Numbered from the stretch's first letter, positions 57,801-63,910 are shown. The stretch is DNA of 64,000 bases from Cryptomeria japonica (GCF_030272615.1 NC_081410.1:192963619-193027618); one strand, 5' to 3'. The notes: generated from the letters alone by a model not told the origin. A program made the numbers and translations.

Positions 57801-58839
57801 AGGTGGTAATTGGCACTCACATTGTGAATGGAGAACATGTTCATGACAATGTCCTTTCAGCAAAGTTTCTAATGACAAACATTGATGCGCTTAGCAGGAA
57901 AATGTCTGGAAAACTTGCAGTAGGTGGCTTTATTAAGGAACAGTGGCATCCACTGGTTTATGCAGACATCTCAAACTATGATAGAGGCACGACCATACAT
58001 GACTTCGGTGGAGTATTCAATAGGGCAGAGGTTAACGGAAACGAAGCACTCTTGGACTGCCTATGGAAATTCAGAGAAGAACTCTTTAAATGTAACGTGG
58101 AGTTTAAAAATTTCCAATCCCAACACCCTGACCTGTTATCGGATTAGCTATAGAAGCGTCTCCGGGAACTAACTTAAAGCTTCCTTTGTGTCTTTCGTAA
58201 CAATAATTAATTGGAAAATAGTATTGTTTGGTCATACAAGCCTTGTAAACTTGTTTGGGTGTATTAATGAAAAAGAAGCTACTCCCATGGTAGCATTTAG
58301 CAGATCAACAGAAAAAAAAAATGCTGACATATAGTAGTCATCTTTTCTCTGAAGAAAATAAAAAGCATGACATAAATCCAGGAAGAAGCCCTACTTTCAA
58401 ATAGTTAAACGAAAAAAGCAGGCGAAATAAAACACTTACGGGCAGAATTATCGATCGGAAATTCCTTGAACGTGTCAAGAGTGAGTCCTCTAACGAATTC
58501 TCTCAGTTCATCAGTGACGCCGTATTTTGCAAGATCGTCCGGAGAAGGAGAGGGCGAGTTGCCAAAAGATTTCTTGGGGCTTGCCGGATTGATAATTTCT
58601 CCAGCGAAGGAAAGTGGCTTCAATTTGGAAGCCTCGGTCTTGATCTGATCAGCCTTTTTGGAGGCTTCAGTCTTGATCTGATCGGCTTTTTTCGTGGCCT
58701 CCACCGCAATTTCTTTGGACTTTTTGGCCGTTTCTGCGGCGATTTCTTGAGAGAATTTGGCAGCTTCTTTAGCGAGTTCTTGTGATTTTTTCGCTGCCTC
58801 CTGTGCGAAATCCCGAGCCTTCTGAAACCAGGAATCCAT
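27733..58839 (-). CDS. BSD domain-containing protein, six exons over 31.1 kb
   Basis: Exons (minus strand) are 58839-58440, 52034-51931, 34071-33974, 31974-31769, 28043-27991 and 27864-27733. They total 993 bases and encode 330 residues plus a TAA stop. Introns of 6405, 17859, 1999, 3725 and 126 bases are all GT-AG, with phases 1, 0, 2, 1 and 0. Residues 8-72 form an amphipathic, Ala/Lys/Glu-rich helix in 11-residue repeats. Residues about 147-205 are the BSD domain with its hallmark Phe-Trp pair at 187-188. The C-terminus is disordered and acidic (Ser/Asp/Gly). BSD domains are known from TFIIH p62, synapse-associated and DOS2-like proteins; plant single-BSD proteins of this layout have no settled function. 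The unbroken frame and intact splice sites argue for a functional gene. Start: first ATG of the open frame, with G at -3 and +4. Confidence 0.93.
27991..28043 (-). CDS. BSD gene exon 5
   Basis: A 53-base exon between a TGTACAG acceptor and a GTAAGT donor. With the last G of exon 4 it encodes 18 residues (Asp-Gly-Gly-Asp-Asp-Ile-Tyr and on). Confidence 0.88.
28630..31580 (+). pseudogene. 5'-truncated copia retrotransposon in BSD intron 4
   Basis: On the plus strand, antisense to the host gene, scattered frames read as copia pol. Integrase core with Phe-Ile-Asp-His-Ser-Ser-Arg lies near 28700. Asn-Lys-Thr-Pro-Glu-Lys-Leu-Phe lies near 29035. The start of the reverse transcriptase (Trp-Gln-Asp-Ala-Met, then Glu-Glu-Tyr-Asn-Ser-Ile) lies near 29550. 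Tyr-Arg-Gln-Leu-Ile-Gly-Ser-Leu-Met-Tyr-Leu lies near 30285. RNase H with Ser-Ser-Thr-Glu-Ala-Glu-Tyr-Met-Ala lies near 30570. The order IN-RT-RH is that of Pseudoviridae. Stops and frameshifts occur throughout. A 3' LTR probably begins at 30926 (TGTTAGAATATG after AAGAGGTAG); its end is not clear. No 5' LTR is present. A 34-base tandem (ATAGATTCTTGCATCT) lies at 31449 and 31482. Confidence 0.85.
31769..31974 (-). CDS. BSD gene exon 4
   Basis: A 206-base exon after a GAGCAG acceptor, ending before GTACGG. It completes the BSD domain (Pro-Tyr-Glu-Met-Arg-Phe) and continues into a Gln/Glu-rich helix and a Ser/Asp-rich segment. Confidence 0.9.
31975..33973 (-). other. BSD intron 3, no recognisable element
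   Basis: The intron is 2.0 kb and AT-rich, with several homopolymer runs, between a GTGAGT donor and a GCAG acceptor. No coding or repeat feature can be supported inside it. Confidence 0.6.
33974..34071 (-). CDS. BSD gene exon 3 (core of the BSD domain)
   Basis: A 98-base exon after TTTTACAG, ending before GTGAGT. It encodes Glu-Ile-Ser-Gln-Phe-Arg-Tyr through Lys-Phe-Trp-Lys-Ile-Tyr-Phe to His-Val-Ala-Pro. The adjacent Phe-Trp is the most conserved BSD feature. Confidence 0.93.
34072..35600. other. Start-distal end of BSD intron 2, mostly unassigned
   Basis: The stretch 34072-35100 shows nothing recognisable. About 35270-35430 is rich in variants of GGGGATG, AGCCATCCC and GGACAGCCA, repeated-palindrome sequence of the kind often seen near hAT ends, so the hAT element probably starts here. 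Its exact end and target duplication were not found. Confidence 0.35.
35620..35857 (+). pseudogene. hAT transposase 5' leader and start codon
   Basis: A leader with a GAGGTAAGTT donor-like site (35687) and a TTGCAG acceptor (35797-35802) leads to ATGAGCAGCAGTGGGAGTGG (35834-35853), encoding Met-Ser-Ser-Ser-Gly-Ser-Gly. The gypsy element inserted at 35858. The continuation resumes at 45984. It is plus strand, antisense to the BSD gene. Confidence 0.5.
35858..36160 (+). repeat. 5' LTR of the Tat-like gypsy
   Basis: The LTR is 303 bp, with TATATATATG at about 35964 as probable TATA box and TG...CA ends. It differs from the 3' LTR at roughly 20 positions plus small indels. Confidence 0.92.
36222..37953 (+). 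pseudogene. Gag of the Tat-like gypsy (broken)
   Basis: Starts at ATG 36222 (Met-Gly-Gln-Pro-Val-Ser). The first block stops at a TAG at about 36555, then continues as charged linker frames (36685-37053). The capsid core at 37199-37429 contains Trp-Val-Val-Gln-Phe and Ile-Asp-Trp-Tyr. A frameshift near 37400 leads into 37338-37817, with a conserved Lys-Lys-Arg-Trp-Phe-Val-Lys-Gly-Leu motif and a Ser/Asp/Glu-rich tail. A degenerate zinc-knuckle region (Trp-Cys-Ala-Glu-Cys, then Cys-Gln-Val-Leu-Gly-His) follows at 37830-37940. At least two stops and two frameshifts are present. Confidence 0.8.
38110..40213 (+). pseudogene. Zinc knuckles, protease and reverse transcriptase
   Basis: Two knuckles (CX2CX4HX4C near 38150-38190 and CX2CX4HX4C near 38216-38257) are followed, after a frame change near 38297, by a 638-codon open frame. 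The aspartic protease has Asp-Glu-Gly-Ser-Gly near 38728 and Ile-Leu-Gly-Arg-Gly-Trp near 38940. Reverse transcriptase blocks are Ile-Cys-Val-Asp-Phe-Arg near 39765, Asp-Gly-Phe-Ser-Gly-Tyr near 39877, and the catalytic Phe-Leu-Asp-Asp-Trp near 40062 with both aspartates intact. A frameshift near 40160 moves the rest of the thumb into another frame (to about 40250). Protease is cleanly readable, which is rare in this window. Confidence 0.88.
40250..42206 (+). pseudogene. RNase H and integrase of the Tat-like gypsy
   Basis: RNase H begins near 40485 (Val-Asp-Ala-Ser) and includes Asp-His-Gln-Ala-Leu near 40700. An open frame runs 40493-41107 and ends in TGA. The integrase zinc region (His...His, Cys-Asp-Thr-Cys near 41234) is followed by a TAG at about 41320, then the core (Gly-Arg-Asp-Phe-Ile-Gly near 41323; Thr-Ser-Asp-Arg-Ser-Gly near 41505, where Gly-Gly is usual; Asn-Gly-Gln-Ala-Glu near 41607) and a stop near 41637. 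The C-terminal part 41628-42203 includes the Val-Arg-Trp-Leu-Gly-Pro-Tyr-Lys motif. No chromodomain follows. Three stops and at least one frameshift separate the pieces. Confidence 0.88.
42340..43000 (+). repeat. CCGTACGG-type motif array between pol and 3' ORF
   Basis: About twenty near-copies of (A)ATCCGTACGG or shorter TCCGTAC, TCGTAC and CTGTAC forms occur every 15-60 bases, for example near 42351, 42411, 42458, 42479, 42527, 42619, 42843 and 42985. The unit is palindromic (CCGTACGG). The intervening sequence is not repetitive, so this is not a simple tandem. It lies in the untranslated spacer after integrase. Confidence 0.7.
43300..45597 (+). pseudogene. Extra 3' ORF region of the Tat-like gypsy
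   Basis: Read piecewise across several stops, the first part (about 43380-44060) has a compact, helical, Leu-rich composition with a Phe-Asp-Ile-Pro motif near 43596 and no zinc finger. It is followed by an acidic Glu/Asp/Ser run (44065-44200), a Pro/Thr-rich linker (44372-44700) and an Ala/Glu/Arg/Leu coiled coil (about 44832-45540), and ends after a Pro-rich tail at 45595. No transmembrane segment is evident, so an envelope-like role is not supported. Extra ORFs at this place are known in Athila and some Tat elements, but I do not recognise this protein. Confidence 0.55.
45676..45983 (+). repeat. 3' LTR of the Tat-like gypsy
   Basis: It is 308 bp, starting TGTTATCGGG immediately after the purine tract and ending GGGGGAAAACA. 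The target duplication GTGAG follows. Confidence 0.92.
45984..47755 (+). pseudogene. hAT transposase remnant (BED finger and DUF659-type region)
   Basis: The sequence continues from 35857 across the gypsy insertion. A BED-finger-like start (Phe-Lys-Cys-Asn near 46005; Tyr-Thr-Arg-Val-Tyr-Cys-His near 46180) is followed by a Lys/Ser/Thr-rich linker. The catalytic-domain start lies at about 46678-46900 with Asp-Glu-Cys-Ser-Ile-Thr-Ile-Asp-Gly and Tyr-Phe-Leu-Arg-Ala-Ile-Asp. Further pieces include Ala-Ser-Asn-Val-Val-Gln-Val-Val-Thr near 46890 and Tyr-Val-Asp-Thr-Asp-Ser near 47478, then Tyr-Ala-Leu-Lys-Pro-Arg-Trp-Tyr near 47655. An AT-rich intron-like stretch (about 47280-47440) separates the last pieces. 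Many stops and frameshifts are present. These motifs fit plant hAT transposases with a DUF659 domain. A 26-base direct repeat lies at 46166 and 46417. Confidence 0.75.
47751..49905. mobile_element. Solo LTR with GTATT target duplication, inside the hAT element
   Basis: The LTR spans 47756-49900 (2,145 bp) with ends TGTAATATCCC and GGGGACATTACA (inverted pair with one mismatch). GTATT flanks it on both sides (47751-47755 and 49901-49905). Two short repeats, CTTATGCAG(C/T)GGGAGGAC, lie at about 48126 and 48166. No internal domain or second LTR is present. Orientation cannot be proved; the TGTAATGTCCCC end resembles the LTR start at 26723, which would make this copy minus-strand. Confidence 0.88.
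49906..51283. other. BSD intron 2, unassigned
   Basis: The first 150 bases may be the hAT 3' part (a short acidic Asp-Ser-Asp-Ser-Asp-Ser reading ends at a TAG near 50050), but this is weak. The rest shows no coding or repeat feature. Confidence 0.3.
51289..51465 (+). repeat. Dispersed repeat, copy 2 (pair with 18163-18355)
   Basis: It shares GAGACAAGTGGC, GAGTAATAAAATAA, CATGCATTTACC and GTAGATGCCTCT with the block at the 3' end of the gypsy LTR, in the same orientation. It is therefore probably a fragment of that LTR family or an element inserted in both. Confidence 0.7.
51931..52034 (-). CDS. BSD gene exon 2
   Basis: A 104-base exon after a TTTGTCAG acceptor, ending before GTAAGT. It encodes residues 134-168, including Val-Arg-Gln-Asp-Leu-Thr-Ala-Trp-Gln-Glu-Arg-His, the first helix of the BSD domain. 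Confidence 0.92.
52739..53214 (+). repeat. 5' LTR of the small non-autonomous element
   Basis: 476 bp with a TATTTAA box near 53090. Relative to the 3' LTR it lacks about 30 bases just before the CAAATCTTACA end. Confidence 0.88.
54324..54898 (+). repeat. 3' LTR with internal 89-bp duplication
   Basis: 575 bp. A segment with the TATTTAA box and its surroundings is tandemly duplicated with an 89-base period (TATTTAA at 54631 and 54720), so the LTR carries two TATA-like boxes. Confidence 0.85.
54904..56124. other. BSD intron 1, unassigned
   Basis: AT-rich DNA without coding or structured repeats. Two short CTAAAAATAG strings occur near 56005 and 56084. Confidence 0.4.
56125..56308 (+). repeat. 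Short LTR-like end followed by a PBS-like site
   Basis: 56125-56293 starts TGTTGTCC and ends ATAACA, has a TATA box (TATAAATA near 56245), and is followed by TGGAATCAGAGCAGG, one change from the tRNA-Met primer-binding pattern. No matching second LTR was found up to 58400, so it may be a truncated TRIM-like element or a chance resemblance. Confidence 0.4.
56330..56776 (+). pseudogene. RNase H domain fragment (LINE-type)
   Basis: A 127-codon open frame (56393-56773), with about 20 more residues upstream, reads as a plant LINE-type RNase H domain. It starts Lys-Leu-Asn-Tyr-Asn-Gly-Ala-Ser, where the first catalytic aspartate of the Asp-Gly-Ala motif is Asn. It continues through Gly-Thr-Asn-Asn-Glu (the conserved Glu position), an Ile-Glu-Gly-Tyr strand where Glu-Gly-Asp is usual, and ends with Arg-Ala-Ala-Asp-His-Leu-Ala-Asn. 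Two of the metal-binding aspartates therefore appear changed. No reverse transcriptase precedes it. It lies directly after the PBS-like site. Confidence 0.7.
57109..57650 (+). promoter_or_regulatory. Promoter/LTR-like segment with hairpin and TATA box
   Basis: A hairpin GAGTTC...TTGCCTTAAGGCAA...GAACTC lies at 57110-57143. A strong TATA box (CATATAAATAAAG) lies at about 57297. TTGTGCGAACTTGTCTAGGA is tandemly duplicated at about 57388-57428. A TTTTCCTCCTTGGAGGTTTTCCC palindrome-like string near 57580 resembles the end of some plant copia LTRs. Either a decayed LTR or the promoter of the ORF at 57773. Confidence 0.4.
57773..58147 (+). CDS. Unrecognised 124-residue ORF in BSD intron 1
   Basis: A true ATG at 57773 opens a frame of 124 codons ending in TAG at 58145-58147. 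The frame is open back to about 57740, preceded by an acceptor-like ATTACAG, so it may be a terminal exon. The product has mixed composition typical of a globular protein (several Trp, Phe, Asp and Gly), with Gly-Gly-Phe-Ile, Trp-His-Pro-Leu-Val-Tyr-Ala-Asp and Asp-Phe-Gly-Gly motifs. It has no zinc knuckle or catalytic retroelement motif. A TATA box at about 57297 and an AATGAA-like string near 58267 could delimit a transcript. It runs antisense to the BSD gene, 290 bases beyond exon 1. It could be a retroelement gag fragment, a retroposed host gene or a small gene. Confidence 0.45.
   Translation: MIPRAKSAFEVVIGTHIVNGEHVHDNVLSAKFLMTNIDALSRKMSGKLAVGGFIKEQWHPLVYADISNYDRGTTIHDFGGVFNRAEVNGNEALLDCLWKFREELFKCNVEFKNFQSQHPDLLSD
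58440..58839 (-). CDS. BSD gene exon 1 (start codon, 11-residue repeats)
   Basis: 400 bases from ATG to a GTAAGT donor, encoding residues 1-133 plus one base. Residues 8-72 contain consecutive 11-mers of the type (L/I)AxEAAKxSQE, an amphipathic helix. A Ser/Pro linker (about 85-105) leads to Tyr-Gly-Val-Thr-Asp-Glu-Leu-Arg-Glu-Phe-Val, a segment typically found just before the BSD domain in plant homologues. Confidence 0.92.
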
Positions 58840-58858
58840 CTCGAGCGAAACTCTGCAT
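58769..58858 (-). CDS. Short upstream ORF overlapping the BSD start
   Basis: An ATG 19 bases before the main ATG opens a different frame of 29 codons that ends within exon 1. If included in the mRNA it would compete with the main start. The main ATG has the better context (G at -3 and +4). Confidence 0.35.
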   Translation of the reverse strand: MQSFARDGFLVSEGSGFRTGGSEKITRTR

Positions 58859-58926
58859 CAATGTACTCACTGCTGTGTTGCCGTGCCACTGATTCTGAAA
58901 GATACTCTTCTATGGTTTCTCTGTTT

Positions 58927-58933
58927 TTTTATA
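58927..58933 (-). promoter_or_regulatory. TATA box of the BSD gene
   Basis: TATAAAA on the minus strand lies 88-94 bases upstream of the start codon. A transcript start about 30 bases downstream would give a 5' UTR of roughly 60 bases. Confidence 0.65.
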
Positions 58934-58939
58934 AGGGGA

Positions 58940-59399
58940 TATTTTCTACCTAGGATACACTCCACCTCACATACCTCGATTGTCCATCCACGTAACGAAC
59001 CCCAATAGAGGTGGGATATTCGCCATCCTTAGGTGTGTTTGGGGAAAGTTTGTTTTTTTTATTTGATTTTTAATTTGCAGGTTTCATCCTTTATAAACTA
59101 GACTGATATGATATGGAAGAACACTTAACGGAAATTCAAACTAGCAATCATATCTTGGTGTACAATGAATATGTGGGAGAGATAGCAGAAATATGTGGAA
59201 GGTCAATTATGAAAAAAATCGTTTTATATATGTGTGTTACATGAAGTCAATCGATAGGTCGTTCAGCAATGATGGTGTTTGTGCAAAAATGGTCTTAATG
59301 GAGAAAAGATAGCTACAAATCAACTATTTGTCCACTTATAGAGATTCGAGTATGATAAATCAAAACCTCTAAATTAGAAAGATAGTCAATTTCCATTAC
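58940..59399. other. Upstream flank of the BSD gene, no feature
   Basis: Ordinary AT-rich sequence between the TATA box and the purine-rich tract. No coding or repeat feature is supported. Confidence 0.5.
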
Positions 59400-61220
59400 C
59401 AATAGGGAGAGAGAGAGAGGGGGGGGGGGAAGAGTGGGAGAGAGAGGGGTCGATAAAGAGAGAGAAGAGAGGAATACATAGAGATGGAAGACATAAAGAG
59501 ATAGAATGAGAGGAAGGGGGAGATAGAAATATAAAAATGGAGATAGGAAGTGATATATGGAGAGATGGAGAGGTGAGAAATATAGGGTTAGAGAGAGATA
59601 GAGAGATAATGAGAGGGAGAGATGTTTAGAGATAGAGGATAAGAGAGGAAGATATGGATAGAGATGAAAATAGAGGAGATTAATAGATAGGGAGAGGGAC
59701 AAGGAGAGGGAGAGGGAGAAATAGAGAGAGAGGTAGATGGTGAGATAAGGGATCGAGAAATATAGATATAAGGAGATATAGAGGAAGAAAGGGAGAGAGA
59801 TATATAAAGAAATAGACAAAGATAAGTGAATATAGACAAATAGACATGAAGAGAGGGAGAGATAGAGGGAGAGACATATAGAGGGATAGAGAGAGGGAAG
59901 GGGCGATGGGGGGATAGGGAGGGAGCAACAGAGAGAGATGTGGAAAGATAGAGAGATGAGGGATATATGAGGAAGGGAAAGGGAGATAGATATTTAGAGG
60001 GTGGGAGAGAGAGGAGGAGGGAGAGAACGAGATACATAGATAAAGGAGGGAGTGAAGAGGAAGAAAGAGGGAGAGAGATAGGGAGAGAGATAAAGGGGAG
60101 AGAAATTGCTCGATATATATAGAGTGAAAGATGGAGATAGGTAGATAGGGAGAGATATAGGGAGAGATATATGGAGATAGAGGTGCAAAAAAATATGGAT
60201 TGAAAGAGAGAGAAGAGTGAGAGAAAGATAGGGAGGAGGGAAGGGAGAGGGGGAGAGAGAGGGGGAGAGGGGAAGACAACTCAATAGATAGAGAGGTTTA
60301 GGGAGGAAAAAAAGGGCAAATAGAGGTAGAGAGATATGGATAGAGAGAGAAGCAAGAGGACGAGAAAGAGAAATAGAGAGATAAAGATATAGAGTATGAG
60401 AGATGGAGTGACTAAGAGATGGAGAGAAGTGGAGATAATTAGATATAGATAGAGAGTGGAAGAAAGAAATATAGAGATGGACATAAAGGGGCAAGAGTGA
60501 GAGAAAAAAGATGACAAAGTTAAGTAATAGAGAAAGAGGTACAGAGAGAGAAAGGGGGAGATGGATAGGGAGGGAGAGACAAGGAGTGTGCATACATATA
60601 AGGGAGGGAGAGACAAGGAGTGTGCATACATATATGTATGCACACTCCTTGTCTCTCCCTCCCTATCCATCTCCCCCTTTCTCTCTCTTTACCTCTTTCT
60701 CTATTACTTAACTTTGTCATCTTTTTTCTCTCACATCACACACACACACACACATATATAACACATGAAAGATAAATAGGTTGAGATAGATAAATTTGTA
60801 GAGATGGAATGAAAGAGGAAGAGGGAGAGTCAAAAATAGAGATAGAAAGAGGGAGACAATTATAAAGGGGAAGATGGAGAGCTAAAAAGTTAAAGATATA
60901 GGAAATGATTTATAGAGGTTGAGAGAGGGATGCACTATAAGGAGAGAGAAATAGAGATGGAAGGAGAGCTAGACTGAACAAGAGAGGGAGATAGAGAGAT
61001 AATAAGATATAAAGATAGAGAGGGAGAGGGAGATGGAAATATAGAGATAGAGGAGACATGGAGGAGAGACAAAGGAGGTGACAAAGACAAGTAATAAAGG
61101 GAGAGAGAGAGGGGGGGAGATAGGAAGATAAAGATAGAGACGAGGAGGGAGAAACAAGGTGTGTGTGTACATGAGAGAGAGAGAGAGAGATGGAGATGGA
61201 GATAAAGCTATTAGATTTGT
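59400..61220. repeat. 1.8-kb purine-rich GAGA/GATA low-complexity tract
   Basis: The plus strand is almost entirely A and G with scattered T, in runs of GAGAGA, GATAGAGA and GGGAGAGA. The minus-strand frames rich in Ser, Leu, Tyr and Pro are artefacts of this composition. It lies 0.5-2.3 kb upstream of the BSD start and includes the inverted repeat at 60497-60734. Confidence 0.92.
60497..60734. repeat. 102-bp near-perfect inverted repeat with central duplication
   Basis: 60497-60598 pairs with 60633-60734 with one mismatch. A 34-base unit at the end of the left arm (60567-60600, start AGGGAGGGAGAGAC) is repeated exactly at 60601-60634. Because of this, 60602-60632 also pairs with 60633-60663 with no loop. 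The right arm reverses purine bias, so the strand polarity of the tract flips here. A (CA)n run follows at about 60738. Confidence 0.92.
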
Positions 61221-61649
61221 ACATATTAATTTAATTTATACTATAGAGATATATTATATTTATATTTAATAATCTTTATTATAGAATATAATATGTAATA
61301 ATAAAGGTAAAGAGAAAAATCAAGGGGCTCGAGGGAAAATTGGAGGCTGGATCTATGTGTATGATAGGGTTCTATCTCTCGATATGTGCCTGCTATCACC
61401 CCTCTTATTGGATTTCAATCATTCCTTGGTAAATGGGCTTGGTTCTTTTAGTGATTTTGACATCAGTTTTGTGTTTTATGGTTGTTTTGGTTACTTCTTG
61501 TCATTTTAAAAAAAAATTGTTGATTACCCATGCAGTCCAGTTGCCCTAGATGATTGATTGCTTACACAAATGTGTTGACCATTCAAAGCGAGCTATATGG
61601 ACATTAGGGTCAGGATGAGGGAAGGGGGGATGTTGGGCCTAAAAATACC

Positions 61650-62773
61650 TTGCAATTTGATCAAAATGAAAGCACTAAGGCCAGTAAAAATTTTAAAGAG
61701 GCCTTGCAAGAAGAAGGAATTAAGGATTTGCCAAAAGAAGTTGGCTTCAATATGGGAGTTAGAGGACATGGTCTAGGGGCCCTCATAGGTCAAGGAGAAG
61801 GAGATGATAGCATCCAAATTGAAAGAGGTAAGGATCCTCTCCTATTGAGGGTTTTGAGACTTAATCATAATGAGGATATGCTTCTCATGCTAAAAAAAAA
61901 AGAATTAAAAATATAGTTGTTTTCTTTGCTTATTTGAATAACAATGCCTTACCGACCAAAAGTTTTTTGACAGCTTGTTAAAGATAGTTTGGGGGGAAAA
62001 ACTTGGCATTCATGTTTTATTTTGTAGAATGATACAAGTGTCTTTTTTTTTTCAAAAGTCTTAATATGCAAGGTAGGGTTTTAGAAAAGAAATACAAGAA
62101 TGTTGGTAATTATTTGTTTAAAATCACATCCTGGACACCCAATGTCACACAAAGTGAAATAATGTTCAGTTCAAAGCCAAGATGGATTAATATTAAAAAT
62201 GTCTTGGTGCAAGTGTAGAAATTTCCTCCCCATTTGCTTAAACCAATTGGAGAAACCCTTCAGACTAAAGAAACCTATACTATTTTGCAACACCTAAATG
62301 TTGGAATTTCACTCTCTTTCAATAAGGGATCACAAATCCCAAATGTTATCAAATTCCTGATGGAAGACCAAGTTTTCAAATGTGACATTGAAGCACTTGG
62401 AGGATTAAAATCTTGTTTTCTTTGCAAAACAGACAGGCAACATAAGAGGGAATGCCCTGAGATTTTAAACTATAGGAGAAATGTTAACTTTAACCCTCCT
62501 AATGTAGTTTTTAACCAAATGGTCTCTCAAATTTTTTATGAGGGGCTCCCTAGTCAGCGTAATAATGGTAACCCTAACGTGAATCAAACAGTTCCTATCA
62601 AGGACTCATCCCAAGTGGACAACTCAAGCTTTAAGGCTAAAGAAGCTACCAAAAACTCATCCCCAAAAGATGAAGAGAAAACATTTGTAAATGGGGATAT
62701 ATTGAGAATACGAGGTATAGTAACAAATCCCAAACAAGTTATTAATAGGGAGATGATCCATTGCTCCTCATAA
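61650..62773 (+). pseudogene. LINE ORF1 remnant (DUF4283-type, zinc knuckle)
   Basis: A Lys/Glu/Gly-rich N-terminal frame (61650-61913) is followed by broken frames. The open part 62234-62770 (179 codons) contains His-Leu-Leu-Lys-Pro-Ile-Gly just upstream and Lys-Phe-Leu-Met-Glu-Asp-Gln-Val-Phe. It then has a knuckle Cys-Phe-Leu-Cys...Arg-Glu-Cys-Pro at about 62413-62457 in which the expected His is Gln, followed by an Asn/Ser/Lys-rich tail. ORF1 binds LINE RNA. The substituted knuckle and upstream stops make it nonfunctional. Confidence 0.65.
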
Positions 62774-63279
62774 GAAAAATGCCCAGGAACTTGTATTGGA
62801 CAAATTGAAAGAGGTAAATAAAGTTAGACAAAGAATTAAAAATGCTCTCATAGACCCTTCTTGTACTACAAAAATAATAGAACCCAAAGGGAAAACATTA
62901 AATAATTTTCTTTAGAAGGAGGCTAAACAAGGGAATACCCTTGCCATCATTGACAAAAGCTCCCACTTCATGAACACAACAACCTCGGTGCCAATGCATA
63001 CCACATGTTCAATTGATTCCAAAAAGAGGTTTTTATGATAATGAAGGTAATGGCATGATTTTAGATATGAATAGCTCTACCTCCATCTCCTTTGGTAATA
63101 AAAATAGAATAAAATGGAGGGGGGAAGCAAGGAGGAGATGATAAATTTAAAAGAAAGAGGATGAATGTCAATAGAATAAATAGTACCAAGAAAGAGGGTA
63201 AGAAAGGGAAGGAGATCAAACTTCCTAAATATTTTCACAAGCTATGTAAGGGTAGCAAAACCAACCCACCTTCTTAGTG

Positions 63280-63910
63280 CCATATGTTTAACTATGTCAG
63301 TTGGAATATCAGGGTTTAGGATACCCTGATGGAAAATACATCATTGGAGTTCTTTGTAATCAAACTAAAGAACTACATGTCATCATGCTACAAGAATTTA
63401 AGTTTATGGGGTTTTAGTCAATCAATTATTTAAGTTTTATCTAGAAGGGAGCAATGGCATTCCATAGAAGTCATAAAAAAGGGAAAAGGGGGGATTGTTG
63501 TGCTAATAATTAATAAATAGAGTAAATATATCAAGAACTACGATTGCTCTCCTTGTAATAGATGTTTTTGGATTTAACTCTAGAAGAACAATATCCACTT
63601 TGGGATTTGTTTTGTGTATGCATCGAATGACTATAAGAAGAGGATTGCATTGTGGCAATGGATGGTGGCTTCTCTCCCACAATTTCATGGATAATAGTTG
63701 GAGATTTTAATATAACTAAAAGAAAGGATGATAAGAAGGGAGGAAATACTTGGAATTTGAAAGGGAATGAAAAGTTCTTCTAGAAAAAATTGAAGAAAAT
63801 GCTCAAGTTATTTGACCTCTTAGAAGGAAATCAAAAAGAAAGCAAGAGCATATGGTATACATGGTGTAATAACCAAGGGGTGGGGAAGAGACTATATTGC
63901 AAAATTTGAA
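63280..63910 (+). pseudogene. LINE ORF2 endonuclease remnant
   Basis: Tyr-Val-Ser-Trp-Asn-Ile-Arg near 63293 matches the first conserved block of APE-type endonucleases (usually Trp-Asn-x-Arg-Gly). Cys-Phe-Val-Tyr-Ala-Ser-Asn near 63610 corresponds to the next block. The Gly-Asp-Phe-Asn block is recognisable near 63700. At least eight stops interrupt the frame. It would nick target DNA for target-primed reverse transcription in an active element. Confidence 0.65.

Noticed and set aside
59313-61224. Many long minus-strand frames rich in Ser, Leu, Tyr and Pro
   Set aside because: They are the complement of the purine-rich low-complexity tract; all frames stay open because the sequence rarely forms stop codons, not because of coding.
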